Shown: piece by piece, positions 37,541-45,050 of the stretch
How positions within the stretch are numbered: position 1 is the stretch's first letter
Layout of the letters: each line of letters starts with the position of its first letter
From: Ruegeria pomeroyi
Lineage (GTDB): Bacteria; Pseudomonadota; Alphaproteobacteria; Rhodobacterales; Rhodobacteraceae
NCBI RefSeq assembly: GCF_021405525.1
Contig: NZ_JAGQAG010000001.1
Coordinates: 2,108,001-2,172,000, forward strand
Reading direction: 5' to 3'
Length of the DNA: 64,000 nucleotides
Program-made: the position numbers and the translations under genes
The notes under the pieces: generated by a model
What the model was told of the DNA's origin: nothing
Database searches by the model: none
The model's input: only the letters and a program-made list of their open reading frames with translations

Positions 37541-37674
37541 GCCGCCCGTGCCTGCCCTGTGATTGAGGTTGCAGGTTGCAAACCATGCGGCGCGGTTGGG
37601 GTCAACCGTCTTGCCGATCTCGTTTTTGCCTCTGGACCTTCGCCGCGGCTGCGGCTAATCCATGTCCTCAGGTG

Positions 37675-37760
37675 GCCCAAGTGGCGGAATGGTAGACGCA
37701 GGGGATTCAAAATCCCCCGCCTTTACGGGCGTGAGAGTTCGAGTCTCTCCTTGGGCACCA
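37675..37760 (+). tRNA. tRNA-Leu (CAA anticodon)
   Basis: 86 nt with encoded CCA and a long variable arm. Acceptor GCCCAAG/CTTGGGC, anticodon arm GGGGA-TTCAAAA-TCCCC with CAA anticodon. AT-rich accessory DNA begins right after its 3' end. Confidence 0.97.
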
Positions 37761-38067
37761 CTTAATTTCAGATATCAAATTAAAATCAAGAGCTTGCTTT
37801 TTTGCACTCTGCTTCTATCCCCCTTTCTGTCCCCCTTGTTGCCGATGGTATGCAGTCCATCTTGCTTCCTGAGTCGCTGATATCCTGACCCGTCCAAGGG
37901 CACGCCCCCGCCATGGCTTGTGCGGCCCGCTTCGTGCTTCTCCCGCCTGCTTCGCCGGGCTGGCACGGATCGAACACAAACCTGCCGGGGGCTTGCCGAT
38001 AACAACATGGCGATTGCATCGAGTGGAGACCGATGACACTGCTAGTGCAGTTCGCTAGGTTCGAAAG
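37761..38067 (+). ncRNA. Noncoding region upstream of RT, candidate retron RNA (msr/msd)
   Basis: 307 bp with no credible ORF in the RT direction. It contains several hairpins: GATGG-CCATC (about 37844-37861), a long stem starting GTGCGGCCCG (about 37920-37929) with CGGGCTGGCAC (about 37956-37966), and ACTGC-TAGT-GCAGT just before the RT (38037-38050). Retrons place msr-msd immediately upstream of the RT. I could not find the long terminal a1/a2 inverted repeat by eye, so exact ends are unknown. Confidence 0.4.
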
Positions 38068-39132
38068 ATGCCATTCTCGATCAAGAAAAGAGAAAAGACT
38101 AAGTTGCGGGACCGGTTTCCCGTGCTTTGGCAAGTGCTGGGGGATCTTCTGGCCAACGAAACATGCTATTGCGCCAGCGACTACAACAGCTTTACGTTCA
38201 AGGCGCGAAGATCTAGAAAGTCGCGAACCATTGATGCGCCATGTCCACATTTGAAAGCATTGCAAAGGCAGGCGCTGAATATACTTCTTGCCCCAGTCGT
38301 GGTTCACGAAGCTGCAATGGCATTCGCTCCCGGCAAGTCAATCGCGATGAACGCTCGTTGCCATCTGGGTGCGACGCATCTTTATTCGACTGATATCAGG
38401 TCGTTTTTCACTTCCGTTTCGCGGGTACATGTAAAAGAGATGCTCGCAACACGAGTCAAGTATCTTTCGGTGGAAGCCCGTGAGGAAATCCTTGATCTGG
38501 TGACGTGGAACGAACGGTTGCCGCAAGGGGCACCAACCAGCCCGCATATTGCCAATCTAGTCATGTTTAGCTTTGACGAACTCTGTACCGACATGGCCAC
38601 TAGGGTCGGCGCGACATACACCCGTTACGCGGATGACATCAGTATTTCTTCGACCAGCGCAGATGTGCTTCTGCAAATGCAAAAAGTAGTCAACATGGGT
38701 TTGGGAGCGCTCGGGATGGAGCCCCACCCTGAAAAGACGCGTCATCTCGGCCCCAATCAGACGAAACTGGTTACCGGTCTGGATATCGGGGGATCTCATA
38801 TTCGCCCTACCCGTGCGTTCAGAAAAAAAACTACTGCCTTGGTAAGAATGTCGGTTAAGTATCCTGCGGAAATGGAGAAACATCAGGAGGTGATCTTCGG
38901 CTATCTCGCGTTCTGGTACGATGTGGATCCCGGCGATCCGCAGCTCGCAAACCTTCTATGGCAGATGGGTCAACCACGCGAAGCATCTCGAGCGAAGGCA
39001 ACAAGACAGAAACAGATAGGGATGATGAGCAAACCATCACCGACAACGCCTCCTCCGAAGGAGCAGCAAGCAGTACCCCTGAACGCGGAACGGAAACCCA
39101 GCAAGCCCCCAGTAACAAAGCCGGACGTATAA
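38068..39132 (+). CDS. Retron-type reverse transcriptase
   Basis: 354 residues. RT fingers and palm: RTIDAPCPHLKALQR (about 53-67), SIAMNARCHLGATHLY (91-106), motif A STDIRSFF with D109, LPQGAPTSP (151-159), catalytic YADD (187-190), and the retron hallmark VTG (235-237). There is no maturase or endonuclease domain, so a group II intron is unlikely. A 65-residue Pro/Lys/Thr-rich tail follows, with no fused effector domain seen. It lies 300 bp after tRNA-Leu. Retron systems defend against phage with an RNA-DNA hybrid and an effector; no effector gene is directly adjacent. Confidence 0.85.
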   Translation: MPFSIKKREKTKLRDRFPVLWQVLGDLLANETCYCASDYNSFTFKARRSRKSRTIDAPCPHLKALQRQALNILLAPVVVHEAAMAFAPGKSIAMNARCHLGATHLYSTDIRSFFTSVSRVHVKEMLATRVKYLSVEAREEILDLVTWNERLPQGAPTSPHIANLVMFSFDELCTDMATRVGATYTRYADDISISSTSADVLLQMQKVVNMGLGALGMEPHPEKTRHLGPNQTKLVTGLDIGGSHIRPTRAFRKKTTALVRMSVKYPAEMEKHQEVIFGYLAFWYDVDPGDPQLANLLWQMGQPREASRAKATRQKQIGMMSKPSPTTPPPKEQQAVPLNAERKPSKPPVTKPDV

Positions 39133-39363
39133 AGAACTGAACCCGGTAGCATGGGGTTCTTGAATGTCATGCACTTTTTTGGTCATTGCGTGACAGCATG
39201 TCTATCCGCGCCAAGGGCAACCTGTGTACAGCACACAACGGAGTGAGTAGTCACATTATCCTCGCCGGCCAATGGACCGACTGCTTACCCTTGGCGCTCA
39301 AAACTGAAGTAAAGCAGACAGAAGATCTGTTCAACTGATAACCGGAAAAGCTCACCGGAGAGG
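39133..39363. other. Gene-free spacer after RT gene
   Basis: 230 bp, no ORF of note. Includes a GAATGTCATGCACTTTTTTGG stretch (cited as CACTTTTTT at 39169) that could end the RT transcript. Confidence 0.4.
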
Positions 39364-39492
39364 CCGTGTAGTGTCGGGGCCAGAAATGCATACATACTGT
39401 CGAGGCGACAAACCTCCAATGTCCAAATCGTCGCAAAGATAGCCGATGCGCTGGGTGTGAAACAATCTAACCTATTGGAATTAAGTGATTAG
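39364..39492 (+). pseudogene. XRE-family regulator, C-terminal remnant (copy 1)
   Basis: About 42 in-frame codons ending ALGVKQSNLLELSD and TAG. IAKIADALGVKQ-type sequence is the last helix-turn-helix part of Cro/C1-type regulators. No start or N-terminal HTH is left. The last 48 bp are identical to the remnant at 49685-49732. Confidence 0.65.
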
Positions 39493-39549
39493 TTCGGGAG
39501 GAATGGTGCCGCTGAAGGGACTCGAACCCCCGACCCCATCATTACGAAT
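39445..39549. repeat. Left 105-bp direct repeat with tRNA-Thr 3' half (att)
   Basis: Identical over all 105 bp to 49685-49789. It contains the XRE 3' end and the 3' half of tRNA-Thr (39504-39549, minus strand), breaking off in the anticodon loop at ATTACGAAT. It is the left junction of the 10.24-kb island. Confidence 0.9.
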
Positions 39550-40137
39550 TGTTTGGCGGTATTGGTGGACCGAGTTTCAGGCAAGCGCACAGCACCTGCT
39601 CAATCCTTACAACACTCTGGTACAAAACGCAATTTTCGAGTCTTGATCTTGCACGGCGTAGTACCCACCCGCCACCGGTGGTAGCCCACTCCCCTACTAA
39701 TCCCCTACAGATTTCAGTTTGCCCTACTAATCCGACGAAAGCCTGTGTCCGGGGCCGTGCTGGGCCACTCGCTTTTGGCACCTCCTACACCCCACCCCAA
39801 GCACGGCGACGGCGAGGTTAGGCGGGGTACGCCCTCTCGGGGTGAGGCCTCTCTGGAGCAAGGGGGACGAGTTCGCACAGATAATGGTAACCCGCTTTAG
39901 GTCCGTTGGTCACCGACATGTGGATACGGGACAAAACTACGATGAAGAGCGGATGTTTCAGCCCGTAGCAACCCTCAGTCATTACTTATTAACGCTGCGG
40001 CGCAAGTTTTCATTCTGGACATTCCTTGCGACCGCAGCGTCCGACGCAAAGCGATTTCTGCCCGGCAACCGGGAGCAGTCTTTCTGTGACGCTTAGTTCA
40101 CAGAGCATGCAGCGCTCGCGTCGAACTTCAAAAGCGA
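39550..40137. other. Gene-free left end of island
   Basis: About 590 bp. Short open frames here have low-complexity, unlikely translations. Contains the CCCTACTA repeats noted next. Confidence 0.55.
39692..39730 (+). repeat. CCCTACTA repeats, left end
   Basis: CCCTACTAA at 39692 and 39722, with CCCTACAG at 39703 between. CCCTACTA occurs again twice near the right end (49838, 49849). Direct repeats near both attachment sites are typical of integrase arm-binding sites. Confidence 0.45.
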
Positions 40138-40863
40138 TTAAGCGGCTACCAGCTCAGCGATTTTGGCTGCAACTTCGGCCATCGACTCTTCGGCCGTGCT
40201 TAGTCCGGCCCGGGAAGCCAACAAGAGGCTGACCTGCTCAAGTGCTTCGTAAGTCGTTCCGTGAACAACCGGTACGAGGCGCTCACGTCGGAGAAGCGCA
40301 GAAAGCTCTTTGTCTGCGACACCTTCCGCAGGGAGGCGTCGCAACATAGCCGGTGTCACTAAGACGATACCGACCCTGGAATTCACCAAGCCCTTGTCGA
40401 TAGCGCGCATCATCGGCACCCCGAGGCCAAGGTCTTTCTCGCTGAACCACACACGGACACCGCGAGCTTCGAGCAAATCATGCAGTTCTTTCGCCGAGCT
40501 CTGCCTGTCATCCCATGCGTGGCAGAGAAACACGTCTCGTAGGTCAGGCTGCGAGACTGCGAGGTTCTCCACGTTTTCTCTGACAGGTGTGAGCGCCAAC
40601 ACTTGTTCTGGCGTGTACCACACACCCGAACCGGCTCCCGACCAACGTGGCTTTGCGGAGCGCCGCCCCGAACCGCCGCTGCTCCGGCCGAGACTACTCC
40701 CTGAGGAAGAATATGACGGGGCAGGACTTGATTTGTAGCTGCTGTAGCCGCCGCCATACCCGCCGTAGCTGCCGGAACGCCCATAGCGACTCCCGCATGC
40801 GGGACAGTTGGCTGCGGCGGCCGCTGATCTATGACCCCTTACTGGTGCAGAGCATCTAGCCAT
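40138..40863 (-). CDS. TIR-domain protein
   Basis: 241 residues. A short Cys-containing N terminus (C4, CPAC at 20-23), a Gly/Ser/Tyr-rich low-complexity linker (about 25-75), and a TIR domain (about 108-235): DVFLCHAWDDR, VRVWFSEKDLGLG, VGIVLVTPAML, with E186 in DKELSALL as candidate NADase glutamate. Bacterial TIR proteins often deplete NAD during phage infection. It is alone on its strand segment, 82 bp downstream of the methyltransferase operon, which it may follow in one transcript or not. Family is widespread, role here inferred. Confidence 0.85.
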   Translation of the reverse strand: MARCSAPVRGHRSAAAAANCPACGSRYGRSGSYGGYGGGYSSYKSSPAPSYSSSGSSLGRSSGGSGRRSAKPRWSGAGSGVWYTPEQVLALTPVRENVENLAVSQPDLRDVFLCHAWDDRQSSAKELHDLLEARGVRVWFSEKDLGLGVPMMRAIDKGLVNSRVGIVLVTPAMLRRLPAEGVADKELSALLRRERLVPVVHGTTYEALEQVSLLLASRAGLSTAEESMAEVAAKIAELVAA

Positions 40864-40945
40864 GCTTTTTCCTTTTCTTCACCACTACCCTGGATCTGCC
40901 ACGTTTTCGTGCCGCCCCAATGGCATGTTTACTCTTTGATTACGT

Positions 40946-41695
40946 TCACGCGGCCTTCGACTGACCTGCCGCCATTTGCTTCCGCCACTTTTCAAACTCG
41001 TCCGGCAGAATACTGATGAATGCGCTGTCGGTCATGCATTCGGGGTCGTAGGTCAGGTCCAGCTGCCGCAGAACAAGTCCGAATCTGCGCGCGCTGCCCC
41101 GTCCGTTACCCGCAACACCTGTTCGCGGGCGCGATTTTTGCTTATCGAAGTACAACTTATTGGCTGCCTTGATAATCGGTCGGCTGGCAAGAACCTGCTG
41201 GCGACCACCAAACTGTTCCAGAATTTCGCCATGCACGCTGAGAGGATGTGCCTGTTTGCGGGGGGAAATCAGAAGGAAGCGCGAGGCGTCGCCGTGATCT
41301 TTCACCAGCTGCCACGGTGAGCGAACCAGATGCCGGTAGTAATGACGATAATCGGAACTGAGAACGTAAAGATACTCTTGTTTGGGCGACCGGTTGCCGC
41401 CTGCATCCGGCGGACACAGCCTGTCAAACCAGTGCAGTGCAAGGGCGCTCCACAATCCAGCATCGCCGCTGATTGCTGCCGGATCAGACTGCTTCAGTAG
41501 AGTGTTGAGATAGACGCCAAACACATATCTGTCTTCAAACTGTCCCGATCCAGGCTGAATAACGGGTTGCAGCGGAGCCGAAGTTTCCGGGTTGTCCAGC
41601 AGGTGCAGAGGAGGCGGACCTTCCGCGCCATCTCTGATGTAATCTCTGAATTCGGCTATTCCGGCTTCGTTGAGTTTTCTGAATTTTGCACTCAT
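40946..41695 (-). CDS. DUF6339-like protein in the restriction-modification operon
   Basis: 249 residues, no clear catalytic motif. YVFGVYLNTLL, LALHWFDRLCP, DYRHYYRHLVRSPW and the C-terminal RQLDLTYD...LPDEFEKWR resemble the DUF6339 group, by recollection. Such proteins are found in restriction or defence operons. Start is the ATG in a TGATG overlap with the upstream gene. Last gene of the six-gene operon. Could be a nuclease or a scaffold; not determinable by eye. Confidence 0.6.
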   Translation of the reverse strand: MSAKFRKLNEAGIAEFRDYIRDGAEGPPPLHLLDNPETSAPLQPVIQPGSGQFEDRYVFGVYLNTLLKQSDPAAISGDAGLWSALALHWFDRLCPPDAGGNRSPKQEYLYVLSSDYRHYYRHLVRSPWQLVKDHGDASRFLLISPRKQAHPLSVHGEILEQFGGRQQVLASRPIIKAANKLYFDKQKSRPRTGVAGNGRGSARRFGLVLRQLDLTYDPECMTDSAFISILPDEFEKWRKQMAAGQSKAA

Positions 41696-42471
41696 CACGA
41701 CTCCTCCGAAGCGTTTCTGATTTTGTCTATCAACGACAGGTTTTCGCAGAACCGCATCACGACCTCGTCAATCCAGTCCTCCCTAGCGTTGTCATCGGGA
41801 AACTCGCGCGGATCGTCTTCAGCCCCCAATTCTGCGCGGCAGTATTCCAGCCACTCTTCCTTCCAGCCGGGTTCGTCTTCACTCTCGCCTGTCTCGGACA
41901 CCCGAACCAGTTCCTTCAGAACAATCCGCAAGGCTGCAGGAAGCAGCAGCCCCTGCATCATAGGACTTTCAAGGAGTTTATGAGCGAAGCCGGGTATGCG
42001 CTTGTTGACGATCAGGACAGGGCGGTCCCCCTGTTCAATCTCGACCTTCCAGACATCGTGCCGAAGGTCCCGGTACAGAATCGGAAAGATGCTGCGGCGG
42101 CTTTCGCTGTCATCTTCACTCCGGGGTTTCAGCCGCTCGGCGGATGCAATCAGTTTTCCGGGTTCGGCTTCGTTATCAACCACCTTCAGGCGGAACAGAA
42201 CGGAACCGCTTTTGTCCACCTCGCTAAGTACCAGAACGTCAGGGATTTCTGGTGCATCGACGGTTCCGCAGTCGAAGCGCATCCCGGATGATCGGTGATA
42301 GGCTTCTACAGCAACACGCGCTCCGCCCGGAAACCCCTGGTTATGCAGCTTCAGGTCAATCTTTGCCTTGAGCGGTTCATCCGTTCCGGTTTCCAGCATA
42401 CTGATCTCGATGCATTCCCGTCCGATGCGTTTACGTCCGGTGGAGTTGATGCGTCGTTTGGCTGTGCTCAT
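41695..42471 (-). CDS. Hypothetical protein in the restriction-modification operon
   Basis: 258 residues. A basic N terminus (STAKRRINSTGRKRIGRE) leads to a beta-rich region, then an acidic C terminus (ESEDEPGWKEEW, AEDDPREFPDD). I do not recognise a family. Its start overlaps the GHKL ATPase stop (TAATG) and its stop overlaps the next gene (TGATG), so the proteins are probably made together and may form a complex. Confidence 0.7.
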   Translation of the reverse strand: MSTAKRRINSTGRKRIGRECIEISMLETGTDEPLKAKIDLKLHNQGFPGGARVAVEAYHRSSGMRFDCGTVDAPEIPDVLVLSEVDKSGSVLFRLKVVDNEAEPGKLIASAERLKPRSEDDSESRRSIFPILYRDLRHDVWKVEIEQGDRPVLIVNKRIPGFAHKLLESPMMQGLLLPAALRIVLKELVRVSETGESEDEPGWKEEWLEYCRAELGAEDDPREFPDDNAREDWIDEVVMRFCENLSLIDKIRNASEES

Positions 42472-44291
42472 TACAAAGTCCTCGCATCTACAATCAGGTC
42501 ACGCTGCGTATCAAAACCGCTGGCTTTCAGATGAAAATCAGCAGCCGTGACATCAAAGAGCAGAATATTGGCCTTAGCGACCTTGATGTCGCCGTTCGTC
42601 GTTTCGAATGTCAGCTTTTTCGTGTTGTTCAGGTCGAAGTCAAAGGCGCTGAACCGCTTGAACGGATCAGCTCCGATCATGTCGTAGGCCATCCTGACGC
42701 GAATCCGCTTGGGAAAAGCCCACTTCTGCGCGCCAGGCCCTGAAAGGATTTCAAAACCGCCGTTCCCCGGCTTGATCCGTATGGCTGTCTCCCGGGGGTC
42801 AATGTCGATTTTGGGTTTCTTGACGCGCTTCTTTTTGCCCTTTGTTGCCTGAGCCTTGTCGGCTAGAGAAAAGAAGTCGATCAGGGCGTCGTCGTCCTGC
42901 GTTTCCTTTTGATCGGCAATCATGTTGTACAGGTCACGCAACGACTGCCTGATCGCCGAGAGGGTTTTTCGCGGATAATCCCAGTTGGCATTGAGTTTTT
43001 CAGCGTTGGAGTTCCACGCTGTGTGCGCCGGATTTTCAGCGTCTCCGAGGAACTCGGCCACAATATCATCGTGAGCAATCATCGCACCGCGTGCCACTGC
43101 TCCGGCAAAATGGCGTTCGCCGGGCAGCGTTATCGGTCCCCGTGCGAACAACGAAAACGGGGCTTCCTCTTCGGCAAGCGCCCGGACGAAGAGATCGATA
43201 TTCCCGCTCTGTTGTGCCTTTCCCTTTGGCTTCAGCATGATCGGAACACGAAGGTGGACAAGGCCGCCGCCCGAAAACGCGGCCCTCATGGCTTCGACCT
43301 GTTCGGACGTCAGATGATCCGACGAGAGTCGGGTATCTCCGATGGTGCCTGAGGCAACCGCCGCCTCCTGCGATCCGAGCGCGTCACTAATTTCCTTTAC
43401 AAAGGCAAACGGAATAGACGTACCAGACTGCCCGACGCTTGCAGCCACATCCAAAAACGACCCTGCATTGATGAGAACGTCACCCACTTCGACTTCCAGC
43501 CTTCCGGCAAGGATAGGAAAGTAATAGTTGTTGACCACCCCGGCGATAATGGTGTCGTCGGTGACGCTGTCGATCAGATAGGGAATAATAACGCTAAGAC
43601 CTGTCTGGTCGGTACGTTCAACCCCGAAGAGTGCCTTGAACTGCGCAACCTCTTCGCTGTCCTGAACCGGCAGTTGCAGGTCCAACCCGTTGTCGGAACG
43701 ACCGTCAAACCAGAATCCGTGCGCCGGGTAGTATACGTTTTTGATGGAATGGTTTTTGAGTACGGCCTGCCCCATGACAGAGGGACCGCTCTCGCCCTTG
43801 CGGACCGTCAGCCCAAAAAATGCGCTGATCTTTGAAGATGACGAGTAGACCAGCTTTCCCAGTCCCCATCGCCCGCCTTTCTGACCGGACTTTTCGGACT
43901 CGCCCACAGCCCGCCAGAAATTGTCGAAATTGTCCTTGTCCAGATCTTCAAAGCTTCCGGTCAGTCCTCTGGTATTGTAATCCTCAATGACCAGAACACG
44001 CGCCGGACCCTGTTCGGCTCCAGGCAGTTCACGACCGCAAACACTGAGATGCGGAAGAAGACCTTGGAATTGCGCGGCGAGCTGACCGGCCTCATCACCG
44101 TTCAGAGTTTTCAACCGGAAGCTAACTTTGACGGGTGCATCCTCGCTACCCGCATCAGAAGAGTTCTGAATGACTTCCCTGACGAGCGCTTCAGCCAGAT
44201 CGACATCGTCATTGTTAAACTGGTCGCGTTGCGTCACGCCAATCCGAACGCTTGAAGGGTCTGCTTTATTAAATTCCCAGTATCCTGCCAT
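42471..44291 (-). CDS. GHKL-fold ATPase, MutL/MORC-like
   Basis: 606 residues from the ATG at 44291, which has GGAAGAG 5 bp upstream; a GTG two codons earlier is possible. GHKL ATPase fold: N-box EVIQNSSDAG (about 39-48), G1-like VLVIEDYNTRGL (about 99-110), and the glycine-rich lid GGRWGLGK (about 139-146). The remaining 450 residues match nothing I know. GHKL ATPases of MutL/MORC type occur in restriction systems with 5mC methylases and Vsr-like nucleases (Iyer, Abhiman and Aravind, 2008). Probably couples ATP-driven clamp motion to DNA cleavage; inference. Confidence 0.8.
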   Translation of the reverse strand: MAGYWEFNKADPSSVRIGVTQRDQFNNDDVDLAEALVREVIQNSSDAGSEDAPVKVSFRLKTLNGDEAGQLAAQFQGLLPHLSVCGRELPGAEQGPARVLVIEDYNTRGLTGSFEDLDKDNFDNFWRAVGESEKSGQKGGRWGLGKLVYSSSSKISAFFGLTVRKGESGPSVMGQAVLKNHSIKNVYYPAHGFWFDGRSDNGLDLQLPVQDSEEVAQFKALFGVERTDQTGLSVIIPYLIDSVTDDTIIAGVVNNYYFPILAGRLEVEVGDVLINAGSFLDVAASVGQSGTSIPFAFVKEISDALGSQEAAVASGTIGDTRLSSDHLTSEQVEAMRAAFSGGGLVHLRVPIMLKPKGKAQQSGNIDLFVRALAEEEAPFSLFARGPITLPGERHFAGAVARGAMIAHDDIVAEFLGDAENPAHTAWNSNAEKLNANWDYPRKTLSAIRQSLRDLYNMIADQKETQDDDALIDFFSLADKAQATKGKKKRVKKPKIDIDPRETAIRIKPGNGGFEILSGPGAQKWAFPKRIRVRMAYDMIGADPFKRFSAFDFDLNNTKKLTFETTNGDIKVAKANILLFDVTAADFHLKASGFDTQRDLIVDARTL

Positions 44292-44293
44292 TA

Positions 44294-44521
44294 TCACTCT
44301 TCCAGTCTGAAATCGGTGTCTTTCCCGCCCGAGTCCCCGAGAAAACGGCCTTTCGCCGAGTCCAGCTCTTTCTGGAGCGCACGAACGATCTTGCGGGCGT
44401 CGTCCTCCGTGTAATCATACGAGTTTCTATTGGCGAGATTACCGATCAGTCGGATGTCCTTGATCGCACGGTTTACCCGTGACTCTGCAAGTTCAATGAA
44501 CTTCTTGCGTTTGTCGCGCAT
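44294..44521 (-). CDS. Small helical protein in the restriction-modification operon
   Basis: 75 residues, charged and mostly helical (MRDKRKKFIELAESRVNRA onward; C-terminal acidic RLEE). No known family. Its stop overlaps the ATPase start region. A palindrome AGGAGACTCCT (44522-44532) covers its ribosome site, so translation may be held back by a hairpin. Its first 29 bp overlap the end of vsr. Confidence 0.7.
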   Translation of the reverse strand: MRDKRKKFIELAESRVNRAIKDIRLIGNLANRNSYDYTEDDARKIVRALQKELDSAKGRFLGDSGGKDTDFRLEE

Positions 44522-45050
44522 AGGAGACTCCTCTCATCCACGCACATAACGTGTATATTATCTGTACGTGAGTCAAGATGGCTTTCGTACATTTATGAAA
44601 TATTACGAGATTATGCGCGGCCCTATGCGAGAGAATTATCTTTAAGTATCTGATTAATAATTTTTTTTCCAGTTTTGACGGCTCATTCTTCAGCTCGCAT
44701 TCCCACACTATCAGTACCTTCCATCCGGCATCTTCCAGCTGCGCCCGCTTTTCCCGGTCGCGTTCGACCGTCCGGTCGAATTTCTCCTGCCAGAACTCCG
44801 GGCGGGTCTTCGGTGTGGTTGCATTGGAGCATCCTTCATGCCGGTGCCAGAAGCAGCCATGAACGAAGATGACGGTCCGGTATTTCGATAGAACGATGTC
44901 CGGCTTCCCCGGCATGCTGGTAGTATGCAGCCGGAAACGGAAACCCGTTCTGTGAAGCAGTCTACGCAGCATCAGCTCGGGTTTTGTGTCCTTGCCCCGG
45001 ATGCGAGACATGTTCCAGCTGCGATGTTCTTTCGAAATCCGATCCGTCAC
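44493..45050 (-). CDS. vsr: Vsr-type very short patch repair endonuclease
   Basis: 185 residues from a GTG that overlaps the methyltransferase stop (GTGA). Catalytic residues match E. coli Vsr position for position: D51 (PGKPD), H64 (FVHG) and H69 (CFWH), with the zinc/Cys region GCFWHRHEGC. The fold normally ends near residue 140; here about 45 further residues (from SHRAAHN) run into an AT-rich stretch and the next gene, probably a lost stop. Vsr nicks T:G mismatches from 5mC deamination; in GHKL-containing operons a Vsr-like protein may be the restriction nuclease. Confidence 0.88.
   Translation of the reverse strand: MTDRISKEHRSWNMSRIRGKDTKPELMLRRLLHRTGFRFRLHTTSMPGKPDIVLSKYRTVIFVHGCFWHRHEGCSNATTPKTRPEFWQEKFDRTVERDREKRAQLEDAGWKVLIVWECELKNEPSKLEKKLLIRYLKIILSHRAAHNLVIFHKCTKAILTHVQIIYTLCAWMRGVSYARQTQEVH

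Noticed and set aside
37761-38067. Explicit a1/a2 inverted repeat of a retron
   Set aside because: Several 5-6 bp complements (for example TGCACT at 37804 with AGTGCA near 38044) were found, but none long enough to support exact msr/msd ends.
37786-38307. 173-codon minus-strand frame over the retron upstream region
   Set aside because: Overlaps the RT gene start antisense and has no family-like sequence; the region is better explained as noncoding RNA.
39549-39821. 90-codon plus-strand frame at left end of island
   Set aside because: Begins in the att repeat, no ribosome site, low-complexity translation.
38068-40863. RT and TIR protein as one retron-TIR system
   Set aside because: They are convergent, 1 kb apart and separated by an att junction, so a single system is not supported by gene order alone; kept only as a test idea.
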